This document shows, piece after piece, positions 1 to 8,005 of a stretch of DNA of 64,000 nt (position 1 is its first letter; each line of letters begins with the position of its first letter). Under the pieces are notes generated by a model, which saw only the letters and a program-made list of their open reading frames with translations, was not told the DNA's origin and ran no database searches. A program made the position numbers and the translations under genes. The stretch comes from Desulfobulbus sp. (GTDB taxonomy: Bacteria > Desulfobacterota > Desulfobulbia > Desulfobulbales > Desulfobulbaceae): the NCBI GenBank assembly GCA_009780825.1, contig WQZH01000001.1:1-64000 (forward strand). The letters are read 5' to 3'.

Positions 1-101
1 ATGATATGCCTGGTGCCGACAACCTGCCCGACAAAACATTCGTCTTCGGCGCTGTATTCAATCAAAGCGGTATAACTTTTATACTTCATGGTGTTGATCA
101 T
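1..101 (-). CDS. hicB: HicB-family antitoxin, N-terminal part, cut by window edge
   Basis: The minus strand from 101 to the window edge encodes 33 residues beginning MINTMKYKSYTALIEYSAED and continuing with CFVGQVVGT, the usual start of HicB antitoxins. HicB binds and neutralises the HicA mRNA interferase and represses its own operon through a C-terminal DNA-binding domain that lies outside the window. Its ATG overlaps the hicA stop codon as ATGA, so the two are probably translationally coupled; the methionine at 89 is an alternative start. Family assignment rests on this short stretch plus the adjacent HicA-like sequence. Confidence 0.75.
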   Translation of the reverse strand, partial: MINTMKYKSYTALIEYSAEDECFVGQVVGTRHI

Positions 102-352
102 GGCGTCATTCCAAGGGATATGAGGAAGTCTTTAACCTTTTTAATGACGTATCCCTTCGCTTCTTTCTGCGGATGGGGGCGATGAACATATAACATTTCA
201 TTATCTTTGCCAAAGCCGACTTTTGACCCACCGCGATTTTTTTACCTTACAGCCTATTGCCGTGAGCAAGGTTTCAATATCTGTCCACGAAATATTTTGG
301 GTACAGGTTCGGAAAAAATCGCTTCAAAGGTTTCCCGCTGTTTTTTATTCAT
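98..352 (-). pseudogene. hicA: HicA-family mRNA interferase toxin, two frameshifts
   Basis: Three pieces in different frames together give a full-length HicA. The first begins MNKKQRETFEAIFSEPVPK, the second reads ISWTDIETLLTAIGC, and the third reads GGSKVGFG then VHRPHPQKEAKGYVIKKVKD. The third carries the catalytic-region pattern of the family, where a conserved His precedes the RPHP motif. One-base losses are needed near 295-300 (an A run) and near 230-236 (beside a GC run). Active HicA cleaves mRNA during translation; this copy should not make toxin as read. Two independent indels suggest decay, though base-calling error in homopolymers is possible. Confidence 0.75.
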
Positions 353-479
353 GACGAATAATAACACGGTCCACCTCCACGTCAAGAGAGCCTTGGCAGC
401 GTTGGCAAATAGCCGATTTCCAATGCGGGCCTTGTGCCCCAATCTCGTGCCGCATGACGGTCTCTTTGGAGTCCGTCAT
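345..479 (-). CDS. Small unrecognised ORF overlapping the hicA start
   Basis: A 44-codon reading frame beginning MTDSKETVMRHEIGAQG contains one CxxC pair (CQRC) and ends IIRHE, its stop overlapping the hicA ATG. The overlap would suit translational coupling, and the CxxC pair could belong to a small zinc-binding protein, but I do not recognise the family. It could equally be chance coding in a decaying region. It is reported because it exactly abuts the toxin gene. Confidence 0.25.
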   Translation of the reverse strand: MTDSKETVMRHEIGAQGPHWKSAICQRCQGSLDVEVDRVIIRHE

Positions 480-976
480 GCCTTCTCAATACGGCCTGGG
501 GGAGAATAAGGAAACGGTCCGATTTCAGGGTGAGTGTGCGGCAATATCTTCTCCCTTTGCGGGCCCAAGGAATTGAGGAAATCCCTGGACATCTCAAGGA
601 CAGATCATTTTCAATCATCCACAGATGCAACATATTGTTTATCCGTAATTATACCGTAGAAAAAACTATGAGACAGCAGGGGTTAAAAGTGCTATCGTGA
701 AAATCGGCGGGCTCAAAAAGAGCAGGAGGACCGAGGAGAAAATCATGAAGATCGGGTGATGGCAACTCGCAATCAACCCTTCGATATTTCAGTAAACTCT
801 ACGATTAATCGACAGCATACAGCTGAGATATGCAACAGCTCGACTAACTGTCATTATTGAAAATCTCGGCAAGAACCTTTGACTCGCACTTTGGTTTCCT
901 GTGTATGGATTTTCCCCTAGCCTTGGATAATGAGCCCACAGTCTCCCATCACACCACAGATAAAAATGGAGCAGAC
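480..976. other. Non-coding stretch upstream of the molybdenum hydroxylase operon
   Basis: About 500 bases separate the HicAB remnant from the oxidoreductase operon. Only tiny frames are present, for example a four-codon ORF at about 745 behind a good GAGGAG ribosome site, possibly the stub of a lost gene. The promoter of the downstream operon presumably lies in the last 150 bases, but I see no convincing -35/-10 or sigma-54 element. Confidence 0.4.
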
Positions 977-1603
977 ATGAACGCCTCAATTCTCGAAACC
1001 ATCAGGCCTGCGGGCATGACCCGGCGCCAGTTCATCAAAAGCGTCATCGCCGCCGGCGCTGTCTCCTCGTGCGGCCTGCTCCACTTCAAACCGGCCGGCG
1101 CTGCTCCCAAGACCTCTCCTGAAGCTGTTGAACGACTCATTACCCTGAGCGTGAATGGACAACAGCGCCGGGTGGATGTCATGCCTCAGGAAACTCTGGC
1201 CCAAACCCTGCGGAACAAGCTCGGGCTTATGGGGCTTAAAATTGGCTGCGACCGCGGAGAATGCGGGGCATGCACGGTGCTCATCGATGACGTGCCGCAC
1301 TACTCCTGCTCGATTCTTACCCACAGTGTCCGGGGCAAGAATGTGCTGACCATAGAAGGTCTGGCTCGATCCGACGGCACATTGCACCCCTTGCAGCAGG
1401 GCGTTCTCGATGAGCAGGGTTTTCAATGCGGCTATTGCGCCCCGGGCTTTCTCATGTCCACCCTTGGATATCTCAAGGCCAACCCCAATCCCAACCGGCA
1501 GGAACTGGCGCACGCGGTCTCGGGAAATCTCTGCCGTTGCCTGGATTATGACAAGATCCTCACTGCCCTGATGCGCGGGGCCGAATACATGCGAAAGGGG
1601 TAA
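977..1603 (+). CDS. Aldehyde/xanthine-type oxidoreductase, 2Fe-2S small subunit with Tat signal
   Basis: This 208-residue protein is the electron-transfer subunit of a three-subunit molybdenum hydroxylase. The plant-type 2Fe-2S cluster is bound by Cys91, 96, 99 and 111, and the second, all-helical 2Fe-2S domain by Cys151, 154, 186 and 188. The N-terminus carries a twin-arginine signal (RRQFIK at 16-21, then a hydrophobic stretch), so the folded complex is probably exported to the periplasm, as in E. coli PaoABC. The ATG at 977 is chosen because it follows a GGAG site and starts just before the Tat motif; the frame is open further upstream. The large subunit starts three bases after the stop. 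Confidence 0.9.
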   Translation: MNASILETIRPAGMTRRQFIKSVIAAGAVSSCGLLHFKPAGAAPKTSPEAVERLITLSVNGQQRRVDVMPQETLAQTLRNKLGLMGLKIGCDRGECGACTVLIDDVPHYSCSILTHSVRGKNVLTIEGLARSDGTLHPLQQGVLDEQGFQCGYCAPGFLMSTLGYLKANPNPNRQELAHAVSGNLCRCLDYDKILTALMRGAEYMRKG

Positions 1604-1606
1604 ATC

Positions 1607-4099
1607 ATGCCGCAAAACGACACTCTTTTTACGCCAAGACTGACGGGGCAGAATTACACCACGCCTGACCTGCGGGCCAAATTGACCGGTACGGCACGTT
1701 TCGCCGAAGACTTGCAGGCCGAGGGGATGCTCGTCTGCAGACTGCTCACCAGCCCCCTGCCCCATGCGCGGGTTACCCATCTCGACACCAAGGCCGCCTT
1801 GACCATACCCGGTGTGCGGGCGATTCTCACCGCTGACGAGCTGCCGCCTCCGGCTGATTTTGTGACCGACCGTGGAGAGATGATCAAGGCCAGCCCGTGG
1901 GCGGAACGCGGCTTGACCATGGAGCCGCTCTTTCAAGGGGAACCGATTCTGGCGGTAGCGGCGATCGATGAGGCGACCGCGGCCGCAGCCATTGAGGCCA
2001 TTGAGGTTTCCTTTGATCCGCTTCCCTTTGTCATTGACCCCTTGGACAGTTTACGTCCGGAAGGCCCTAACGCCCGGACCGACGGCAATGTCTGGTTGCC
2101 GCCGGGAAAGCCTGGTGAACAAGCAAAAGTCGGCGAACTGAAATGGACCAGTGCTGAATTCGAGGCCGCCGGCAAGGATCAACTCCCCTTGGGGAAGGCT
2201 GGCAACGAATGGGCCTACGGCGACCTTGAGGCCGAAATGGCACAGGCAGCGCTTATTTTGGACGAAACGTTCGTGACGCCCAATGTCAGCCACCAGACCT
2301 TGGAAACCCGTTCGACCCTGGCCTGGTGGGAAAACGGCAAGCTCCATATCGCGGTCGGCACCCAAAGCACCATCCAGACCGTGCCGGCCCTTGCCAGGTG
2401 GCTCAACATGGCTCCTGACGATATTGTCCTCATCAGTGAATACACCGGGGGAGGTTTTGGCGGCAAGGGCACCGCTTCTGTGACGGCTATCATTCCGGCG
2501 CTGCTGGCGAAAAAGGCGAACGCGCCGGTCATGCTCCGTATTTCCCGGGAAGATGAGCAAGCCATCGGACGGGCGCGGCCGAGTTTGGTCGGTCGCATGC
2601 GCGCCGGTTTTTCTCAAGAAGGTCGTTTGCTTGGCCTGGATATGTTCGTGGTCATGGATAACGGCCCGTATGAGGAACAGCATGATGCGGCCACGTCAGG
2701 ACGCATGGCATCGCTGCTCTATCAACCCCAAGCCATGCGGTGGCGCAGCGTGACGGTGCTCACCAACACCCTGGTCCGCGGTTTCCAAACCGCGCCGGGC
2801 GGGCTGCAAGCCTGCGCCCTCATGGGTCCTATGTTAGCGAAAGCAGCGCGCAAGCTGAACCTCGATCCGTTGGAGATATGTCGCATCAATGCGCCCGAAG
2901 GCCAAGCCCCTGTTGGCCCCTTAAAAACGGACGGCTCCCGGGATGTGGCCACCAGCGCCTTTGTCAAACAGGCGCTTGACCAAGGGGCACAGGCATTCGG
3001 CTGGCAGGGACGCCGATCACGACCCGCCCTCAACCATCCCCTCCGCCGTGGAATCGGCGTGGCGACCGGATGCTTTGTGGCTGGAACGATCGGGTTCGAT
3101 GGCCTGTTCGTCATCACTCCCGAAGGCAAATTGCGCATCCATTGCGGGATCGGCAATCTTGGCACGGAATCCTTCAGCGATGTGCAGCGGGTGGTGGCCG
3201 ACGCCATGGACATGCCCTGGGAATCCTGCGAAATACTCTGGGGAAATACCGGCAAGCACCTCGCGTGGAGTTGTGTCTCCGGCGGCAGCCAAACCATTCA
3301 CTCCATGTCGAGAGCAGGGCTCGCCGCGAGCCTGGATGCCCGGGCAAAGATAATGGAAATCGCCGCGAAATCCCTGGGGGGTGCCCCGGAGGATTTTGCC
3401 ATCGCCAACCAGCGCGTTTTCCGGAAAACGAACAATGGCGAGGGGCTGAGCTTTGCCGAGGTTGCCCGAAAAGCCATTGCGCTGGGCGGTGCATACGATG
3501 GTCATGAGTGCCCAAACGATGTCAACAAGATGACCAAAAAATCCGTCGCCGCCCTGGCCGGGCAAGGGCTGGTCGCCGTGGCCCGCGATACCTTCCCGCG
3601 CGAGGGCCAAACCTTCTCTTTTGTGGCCGCCTTTGCCGAGATTGAAGTGGACACCGAGACCGGCATGTACCGGATCGTGGACTTTCACGCCGAGGCGGAC
3701 GCGGGCGTGGTGGTCCATCCGCGCGCCTTTGCCGGGCAGATGGGCGGGCGTTCCATGTTCGGCATTGGTCACGCCACCAGGCAGAAATGGTTCTATGATT
3801 ATGAACACGGCATGCCGGTGTCCAGGCGTTTCTACCAAACCCGTCCGCCAACCGTGCTTTGTTTCCCGGAAAAATTCACCTGGGGTGCGGTTGGCCTGCC
3901 TGATCCTCAAACCCCGACTGGAGCCCGGGGCATCGGGGAACCGCCGACCGCGGCAGCCTGCGCGGCAATCTTATGCGCGCTGAGCGATGCCTTGGGTGAC
4001 GACAAGTTTGTCCGGGCCCCGGTCCTAGCCGATGCTGTCCTGGCCGCCATTGAACCCGAAACCTGGCATCCGGCGACAGGCCTTGCAGCTAACGTTTAA
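1607..4099 (+). CDS. Molybdenum hydroxylase large (molybdopterin) subunit
   Basis: This 830-residue protein belongs to the xanthine dehydrogenase/aldehyde oxidoreductase large-subunit family. It has the a/b hammerhead domain in the first 130 residues, the glycine-rich loop TGGGFGGKGT at about 280-289 that contacts the molybdopterin cofactor, and the C-terminal GARGIGEPPT motif whose glutamate (Glu778) is the general base in this family. It would hydroxylate an aldehyde or N-heterocycle using water. It has no signal of its own, so export would rely on the Tat signal of the small subunit. The substrate cannot be read from the sequence. Confidence 0.88.
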   Translation: MPQNDTLFTPRLTGQNYTTPDLRAKLTGTARFAEDLQAEGMLVCRLLTSPLPHARVTHLDTKAALTIPGVRAILTADELPPPADFVTDRGEMIKASPWAERGLTMEPLFQGEPILAVAAIDEATAAAAIEAIEVSFDPLPFVIDPLDSLRPEGPNARTDGNVWLPPGKPGEQAKVGELKWTSAEFEAAGKDQLPLGKAGNEWAYGDLEAEMAQAALILDETFVTPNVSHQTLETRSTLAWWENGKLHIAVGTQSTIQTVPALARWLNMAPDDIVLISEYTGGGFGGKGTASVTAIIPALLAKKANAPVMLRISREDEQAIGRARPSLVGRMRAGFSQEGRLLGLDMFVVMDNGPYEEQHDAATSGRMASLLYQPQAMRWRSVTVLTNTLVRGFQTAPGGLQACALMGPMLAKAARKLNLDPLEICRINAPEGQAPVGPLKTDGSRDVATSAFVKQALDQGAQAFGWQGRRSRPALNHPLRRGIGVATGCFVAGTIGFDGLFVITPEGKLRIHCGIGNLGTESFSDVQRVVADAMDMPWESCEILWGNTGKHLAWSCVSGGSQTIHSMSRAGLAASLDARAKIMEIAAKSLGGAPEDFAIANQRVFRKTNNGEGLSFAEVARKAIALGGAYDGHECPNDVNKMTKKSVAALAGQGLVAVARDTFPREGQTFSFVAAFAEIEVDTETGMYRIVDFHAEADAGVVVHPRAFAGQMGGRSMFGIGHATRQKWFYDYEHGMPVSRRFYQTRPPTVLCFPEKFTWGAVGLPDPQTPTGARGIGEPPTAAACAAILCALSDALGDDKFVRAPVLADAVLAAIEPETWHPATGLAANV

Positions 4100-4140
4100 T
4101 CGTTATCAGCCGCCGATACCCCGGTGGCGGGAGAAAACCC

Positions 4141-5145
4141 ATGGCAATCATACGTGACGGGATACCCCCTTTCGAACTCTTCAGGCCGACAAGTGTTGAG
4201 GATGCGTTGACTCTGGCCAAACGTCTTGGAGCCGATGCCTGGCTGCTGGCTGGAGGGCTCGACAGTTTGGAGCGGTTTAAGGACCGCATTATCCAACCCA
4301 AAGCAGTGATTGATCTTGGCGCCATCGACGCGCTTCGCGGTATCCGCCGGGACGGTGGAGATTTGGTCATCGGACCGCTGACCACGCTCACCGAGGTGCA
4401 GCACCATCCGGATATCCGCGCCCATTTCAGCCTGCTCGCCGAGGCGGCCGGAGAAGTCGCTTCACCCCAGATCCGCAACCAGGGAACCCTGGGGGGCAAC
4501 ATCTGTCAGGATACACGCTGCTGGTATTACCGCAGCGGCTGGGATTGCTATCGGGCCGGAGGCGGCACCTGTTATGCAAGCGAAGGCAAGGACGGGCAGA
4601 ACCGCGAACATGCCATCTTCGGGATCGAGGGCTGTGCGGCGGTTTCACCTTCCGATGCCGCTCCGGTCTTGGTTGCCTTAGAGGCCCGGCTGATCATTCA
4701 ACATGCGGAAGGCGGGCGGGAAGTGGCGGCCGAGGATTTTTTTGTTGGCCCGGAAACGGATATCACCCGCTTAAATGTGCTGCGGCCAGGCGACTTGCTC
4801 ACTGAAATCCGTTTGCCGGCGACTTGGGCAAACGCGACCTTTTACTTTGAAAAGGTCCGCGACAGACCGGTGTGGGATTTTCCGCTGGTCAATATCGCAG
4901 CGGCAATGCACCTGAGCGGGGACCATATCAACAAGGCGCGATTTGTTCTGGGAGCGGTAGCGGCCCGCCCTTGGCGACTGCCCAAAGTGGAAGCCGCTGT
5001 GGCCGGCACATCAAGAAAAGCTGCTGCACAAACGGTTGCGCGCATTGCCGTCGATGGCGCGACGCCGCTTGCTCACAATGGCTACAAGGTCATACTGGTC
5101 CGCAATTTAGTCAACCGCGCCATCCTTGGCAAAAAGAACGCATAA
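4141..5145 (+). CDS. Molybdenum hydroxylase FAD subunit with extra cysteine insertion
   Basis: A 334-residue FAD-binding subunit of the CoxM/HcrB/PaoB family. FAD motifs are AGGLDSL (37-43) and IRNQGTLGGNI (111-121). Right after the second motif lies an insertion with Cys122, 127, 136, 144 and 165, matching the place where 4-hydroxybenzoyl-CoA reductase beta (HcrB) and E. coli PaoB bind an additional 4Fe-4S cluster. The complex may therefore pass electrons through Moco, two 2Fe-2S, FAD and one 4Fe-4S. The gene order small-large-FAD differs from paoABC. A reductive role like Hcr is possible, but the Tat-exported partner favours a periplasmic PaoABC-like oxidase. Confidence 0.85.
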   Translation: MAIIRDGIPPFELFRPTSVEDALTLAKRLGADAWLLAGGLDSLERFKDRIIQPKAVIDLGAIDALRGIRRDGGDLVIGPLTTLTEVQHHPDIRAHFSLLAEAAGEVASPQIRNQGTLGGNICQDTRCWYYRSGWDCYRAGGGTCYASEGKDGQNREHAIFGIEGCAAVSPSDAAPVLVALEARLIIQHAEGGREVAAEDFFVGPETDITRLNVLRPGDLLTEIRLPATWANATFYFEKVRDRPVWDFPLVNIAAAMHLSGDHINKARFVLGAVAARPWRLPKVEAAVAGTSRKAAAQTVARIAVDGATPLAHNGYKVILVRNLVNRAILGKKNA

Positions 5146-5167
5146 ACCGTACGGAGAGCAATGACCC

Positions 5168-5575
5168 GTGATCGAACTGGAACAGATTAAGAACCACTGT
5201 GACGCCATCGAAGAATGGTATGAATTCATGCTGGCGTTTGCTGCCCAGGGTATTGCCGATGATCGGGAAGCCCGGTACGGGAGTCAACTCCGCGAATTGC
5301 TTGCCAAGGCTGTTGATGCCGCAACCAAGCTGCCGGCATCGTATGCTGCAATGGTTGCACGTTTACAACCAGCTGGCATGCAGAACTATATAAAATTTCT
5401 TGACGTGCTGCAGGTAGACGCGGCCAACGCCTTGGCGGCAATGGAACTTGTTCTTGTCCAACCGAAAATTTCATCCCAACTGATCGATAATCTCAATGCC
5501 TCACTGCATGTCCGCACCCTGCTGACCGACGTTTTTCTCCTCGACGAAATTGTGCAAGTACAGCGTCTGCCGTAA
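5168..5575 (+). CDS. Unrecognised 135-residue protein, last gene of the oxidoreductase operon
   Basis: The frame begins MIELEQIKNHCDAIEEWYEF 22 bases after the FAD subunit, so it is probably cotranscribed. The protein looks mainly helical and acidic to neutral, with one cysteine, no signal peptide and no membrane segment. I do not recognise a family. Its position suggests an accessory role for the molybdenum enzyme, such as assembly, but nothing in the sequence proves it. A GTG at 5168 is used as start; the alternative in-frame starts would shorten it considerably. Confidence 0.6.
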   Translation: MIELEQIKNHCDAIEEWYEFMLAFAAQGIADDREARYGSQLRELLAKAVDAATKLPASYAAMVARLQPAGMQNYIKFLDVLQVDAANALAAMELVLVQPKISSQLIDNLNASLHVRTLLTDVFLLDEIVQVQRLP

Positions 5576-5618
5576 AGAGCCTGCCCGCAGTCGCGTACCG
5601 CTCTCAACTGTGGGGACC

Positions 5619-6985
5619 ATGGTGAAAAAATCGGCTTTATTGCTTCTCGGGATATGCGTGGTCTGTGCCGGTTCTCACTCCGTTTGGGCCGAATCCTCGT
5701 CCCACCCGGACGGCGCCTATGCCTTACAGGATGAAACCGTCACCATACCGGCAGGCACAGGCAGTATGCCCATCTCAAAACCATAGTATTTCGAGACGCC
5801 TCGCTGTTTGTCCTACACGGCATGGCGGCTGATTATATCCGGCAAGATTACGAAACCTTCCGCAAAAGCGCCAACGGCAAAAAGCTGTATGCCGATGGCG
5901 TCATCGACGCAGCCAATTTTATTATCGGAGAAGAACGCTTTGCCAATAGAGTCGGCGGCTCGCTGCTTATTTTTGACAGCCGTCATCGACAACCTGTGGT
6001 TGGCGACATCAGCGTTGGCAACCCACTTGAAAAGGTATTTGCCGCATACGGTCGCCCGGACTTTGCATTACAAGATCGCAACCTGATCGGCTATAAAACG
6101 GCACGTTATTATCTCGCGTTTCGAGGCACCAAGAGTGTTGAGCGTATCTATGTTGCCAAGAGAAACGTGCAAAAACGCCGAGATGGCATACTTCCCGCAT
6201 ACTTGGACGACGGTGGCGACAAGTGGAACTTTCCCCGCGAAGTCTTTCCTTTTGCAGCATGGGGCTTGCGGCACACCCAGCTTTGGCGCGGCAGCATGAC
6301 CTACTGCCACCCGGACGGGCTTTATATCTGGATAGACGCGGACCCTAAAGAAAATCAGGTGTATATTTTTAACGATTATACCGGACTGGCGCCAAAACAG
6401 CCCGCCGCCAAGGATAACATCCACTTTGTTGGATATGATTATCCCGAAAACAAAATGTATCTGGCGGTTCATGAAGAGGAAGCTCTGCAAAAGCAATTCG
6501 CGGACGAAGGCTCTCATTCACCGGACAAGCGTATGGCGGCTGTGGTCTTTGGCAACTGCACGTACGAACGCGCCGGGCTTTTGTTCCGTTATCTGGACGG
6601 CAACGGCCCTGACACCTTCATCACTCCCGGGCATTTTCCAGACAAGCCTATCTGGCTAAGCGGACGCTATGTCGGCATTGAAACCATGCTCGGCTTCGGC
6701 ATCTACGATCTGCAAGCCAACCCGGCAACCGAGGCGGACGCGGTCTTTTATATGCAATACCTCGATCCAGCCGGTCCTTTTATCAAGTATTTTGACCAAG
6801 AAAACGAGACGCTCGTCTTTGGCACGAATGGCGTCACCATCCGCAAAAAAAGTGGAGATGAAACAATAGAAATTCCCGAAGATGAGCACCTGCTGCTGCA
6901 TCTGCGCTACGACAAGCAAGGAAACATCTCGGTGACCACGGGCAAGGTGAGGGAAAGTGTCTCCCAACCGGAACAAGACGCATGA
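5619..6985 (+). pseudogene. Unrecognised secreted protein, single frameshift after the signal peptide
   Basis: The first frame (from 5619) has a clear Sec signal, MVKKSALLLLGICVVCAG, then about 30 residues and a stop near 5786. A second frame is open from about 5760 to 6985; before its first ATG it reads QYAHLKTIVFRDASLFVLHG and then continues for 387 residues. Joining the two by adding one lost base near 5750-5762 gives one protein of about 455 residues. The main part is soluble and rich in Asp, Tyr and Phe; I do not recognise a domain. Either the gene is newly broken or there is a sequence error. It follows the oxidoreductase operon by 43 bases. Confidence 0.6.
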
Positions 6986-7072
6986 ACCGACTCCTTTTGT
7001 CCTGAACGAAAGGCCCGAGCGGGATATAGACTCTCATGTTTCCGTTCTCTGTCGGGTGTACCCCAAAAGAAA

Positions 7073-7103
7073 AGCGGATCAACGTGTTCAACGTTGATCC
7101 GCT
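7073..7103 (-). terminator. Intrinsic terminator between two convergent genes
   Basis: A perfect inverted repeat, AGCGGATCAACGT with a five-base loop and ACGTTGATCCGCT, sits between the frameshifted secreted-protein gene and the RcnB-like gene. On the minus strand it is followed by a T-rich run (complement of AAAAGAAAAG), so it best fits termination of the minus-strand gene, but the symmetric stem may work both ways. Confidence 0.75.
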
Positions 7104-7165
7104 CCATTTGTGCTGATCGTGAGCGCAACAGCCGCGGTTGTTATCCTGAGACGCCGTTGCTGTTC

Positions 7166-7639
7166 TCAGGGAGCAAGCAGTACCTGCGCAATGATGCCGG
7201 TGCCGATAGCCGCCAACACAAAGTTGCCGTCCACCAGCAGCCACTGGTGGCCATAGGGCGGCTCGTACAGACCGTACCTCGGCCAGTCGCTGATGATGTA
7301 GCGCTGGTAGCCGCGGCTGTAGTAAGGGGGCATGGCGTATCCAGGGCGGAAGTAACCATGTGGGCTGCGCCAGGACTCCGAGAATTTATAGCGGTTGTAG
7401 CCTGCCGGCGCCGGAGGCCGCGTGTAAGCTGACGGACCGTGAGGCGGCGGGCCGTATACTTTGGCCGGCGGCGGGCCGTATACTTTGGCCGGCGGCGGCC
7501 CTGGCGGCTTGACGGCGGGCGGATGCGGCCTATTAGGATCGGGTGGATAATAGTCCGGGCCGGCGGCCTGCGCGACGGCGATTTGGCTGACAATCAGCAT
7601 GAATGCGACGATAGCGCCCAACAAAACTTTTTTGTACAT
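7166..7639 (-). CDS. RcnB-like secreted protein with proline-rich repeat
   Basis: A 157-residue protein starting MYKKVLLGAIVAFMLIVSQ, a Sec signal ending near AQA, after a GGAG site. The middle is proline-rich and contains PPPAKVYG twice. The C-terminal 70 residues fit the RcnB family pattern: a Tyr-rich stretch, then YGLYEPPYGHQW and a glycine-containing hydrophobic end. RcnB proteins are periplasmic and, in E. coli, affect nickel and cobalt homeostasis; most relatives are uncharacterised. No metal-transport gene is adjacent, so a metal role here is inference. The start at 7639 is preferred because longer frames place the signal peptide internally. Confidence 0.65.
   Translation of the reverse strand: MYKKVLLGAIVAFMLIVSQIAVAQAAGPDYYPPDPNRPHPPAVKPPGPPPAKVYGPPPAKVYGPPPHGPSAYTRPPAPAGYNRYKFSESWRSPHGYFRPGYAMPPYYSRGYQRYIISDWPRYGLYEPPYGHQWLLVDGNFVLAAIGTGIIAQVLLAP
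7443..7490 (-). repeat. Two perfect 24-bp tandem repeats inside the RcnB-like gene
   Basis: The 24-base unit is present twice without mismatch, with a third, diverged start following. It encodes the octapeptide PPPAKVYG. The complete identity points to recent duplication or slippage in the linker region. Confidence 0.85.
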
Positions 7640-8005
7640 GACACTCTCCTTTTTGATGAATTGGCGCGGCAAAAACCGGTATTGCCGGTAGTGGGTAAGA
7701 ACCTGGGCAAAAAGTAGAACAATGGCATGTGAAGAGTCAGAGGACATGTGCGCATTTCCTGAAGGAAGGGCCATGATTAAGTAAAAGTCTATCGTATTGC
7801 AGCAGGAATGCAAAGATTTTTTGTTTCAGGACGGAGACGCGCTTTGCGAGCTGATTCGCGACATAATCCAGCAAACTTTGGCAGCCAACCTCTGGCAGCA
7901 GAAAGGAGCGTGGCCCTGATCGGCAAGGACAAACCGCACCGATTGCCGGCGAGCCATGCCCCTGCAAAACATATCCGCGAAGATCATCGCGCAGCCAACG
8001 GCACC
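7640..8005. other. Divergent intergenic region between the RcnB-like gene and xdhC
   Basis: The 366 bases between the two divergent starts hold open frames that extend upstream of both genes, but no recognisable domain or signal. Promoters for both directions must lie here; I cannot identify a convincing core element. Confidence 0.4.

Noticed and set aside
1654-3910. Several long open frames opposite or out of frame with the large oxidoreductase subunit
   Set aside because: They are shadows typical of GC-rich coding sequence; the plus-strand frame has clear family motifs throughout.
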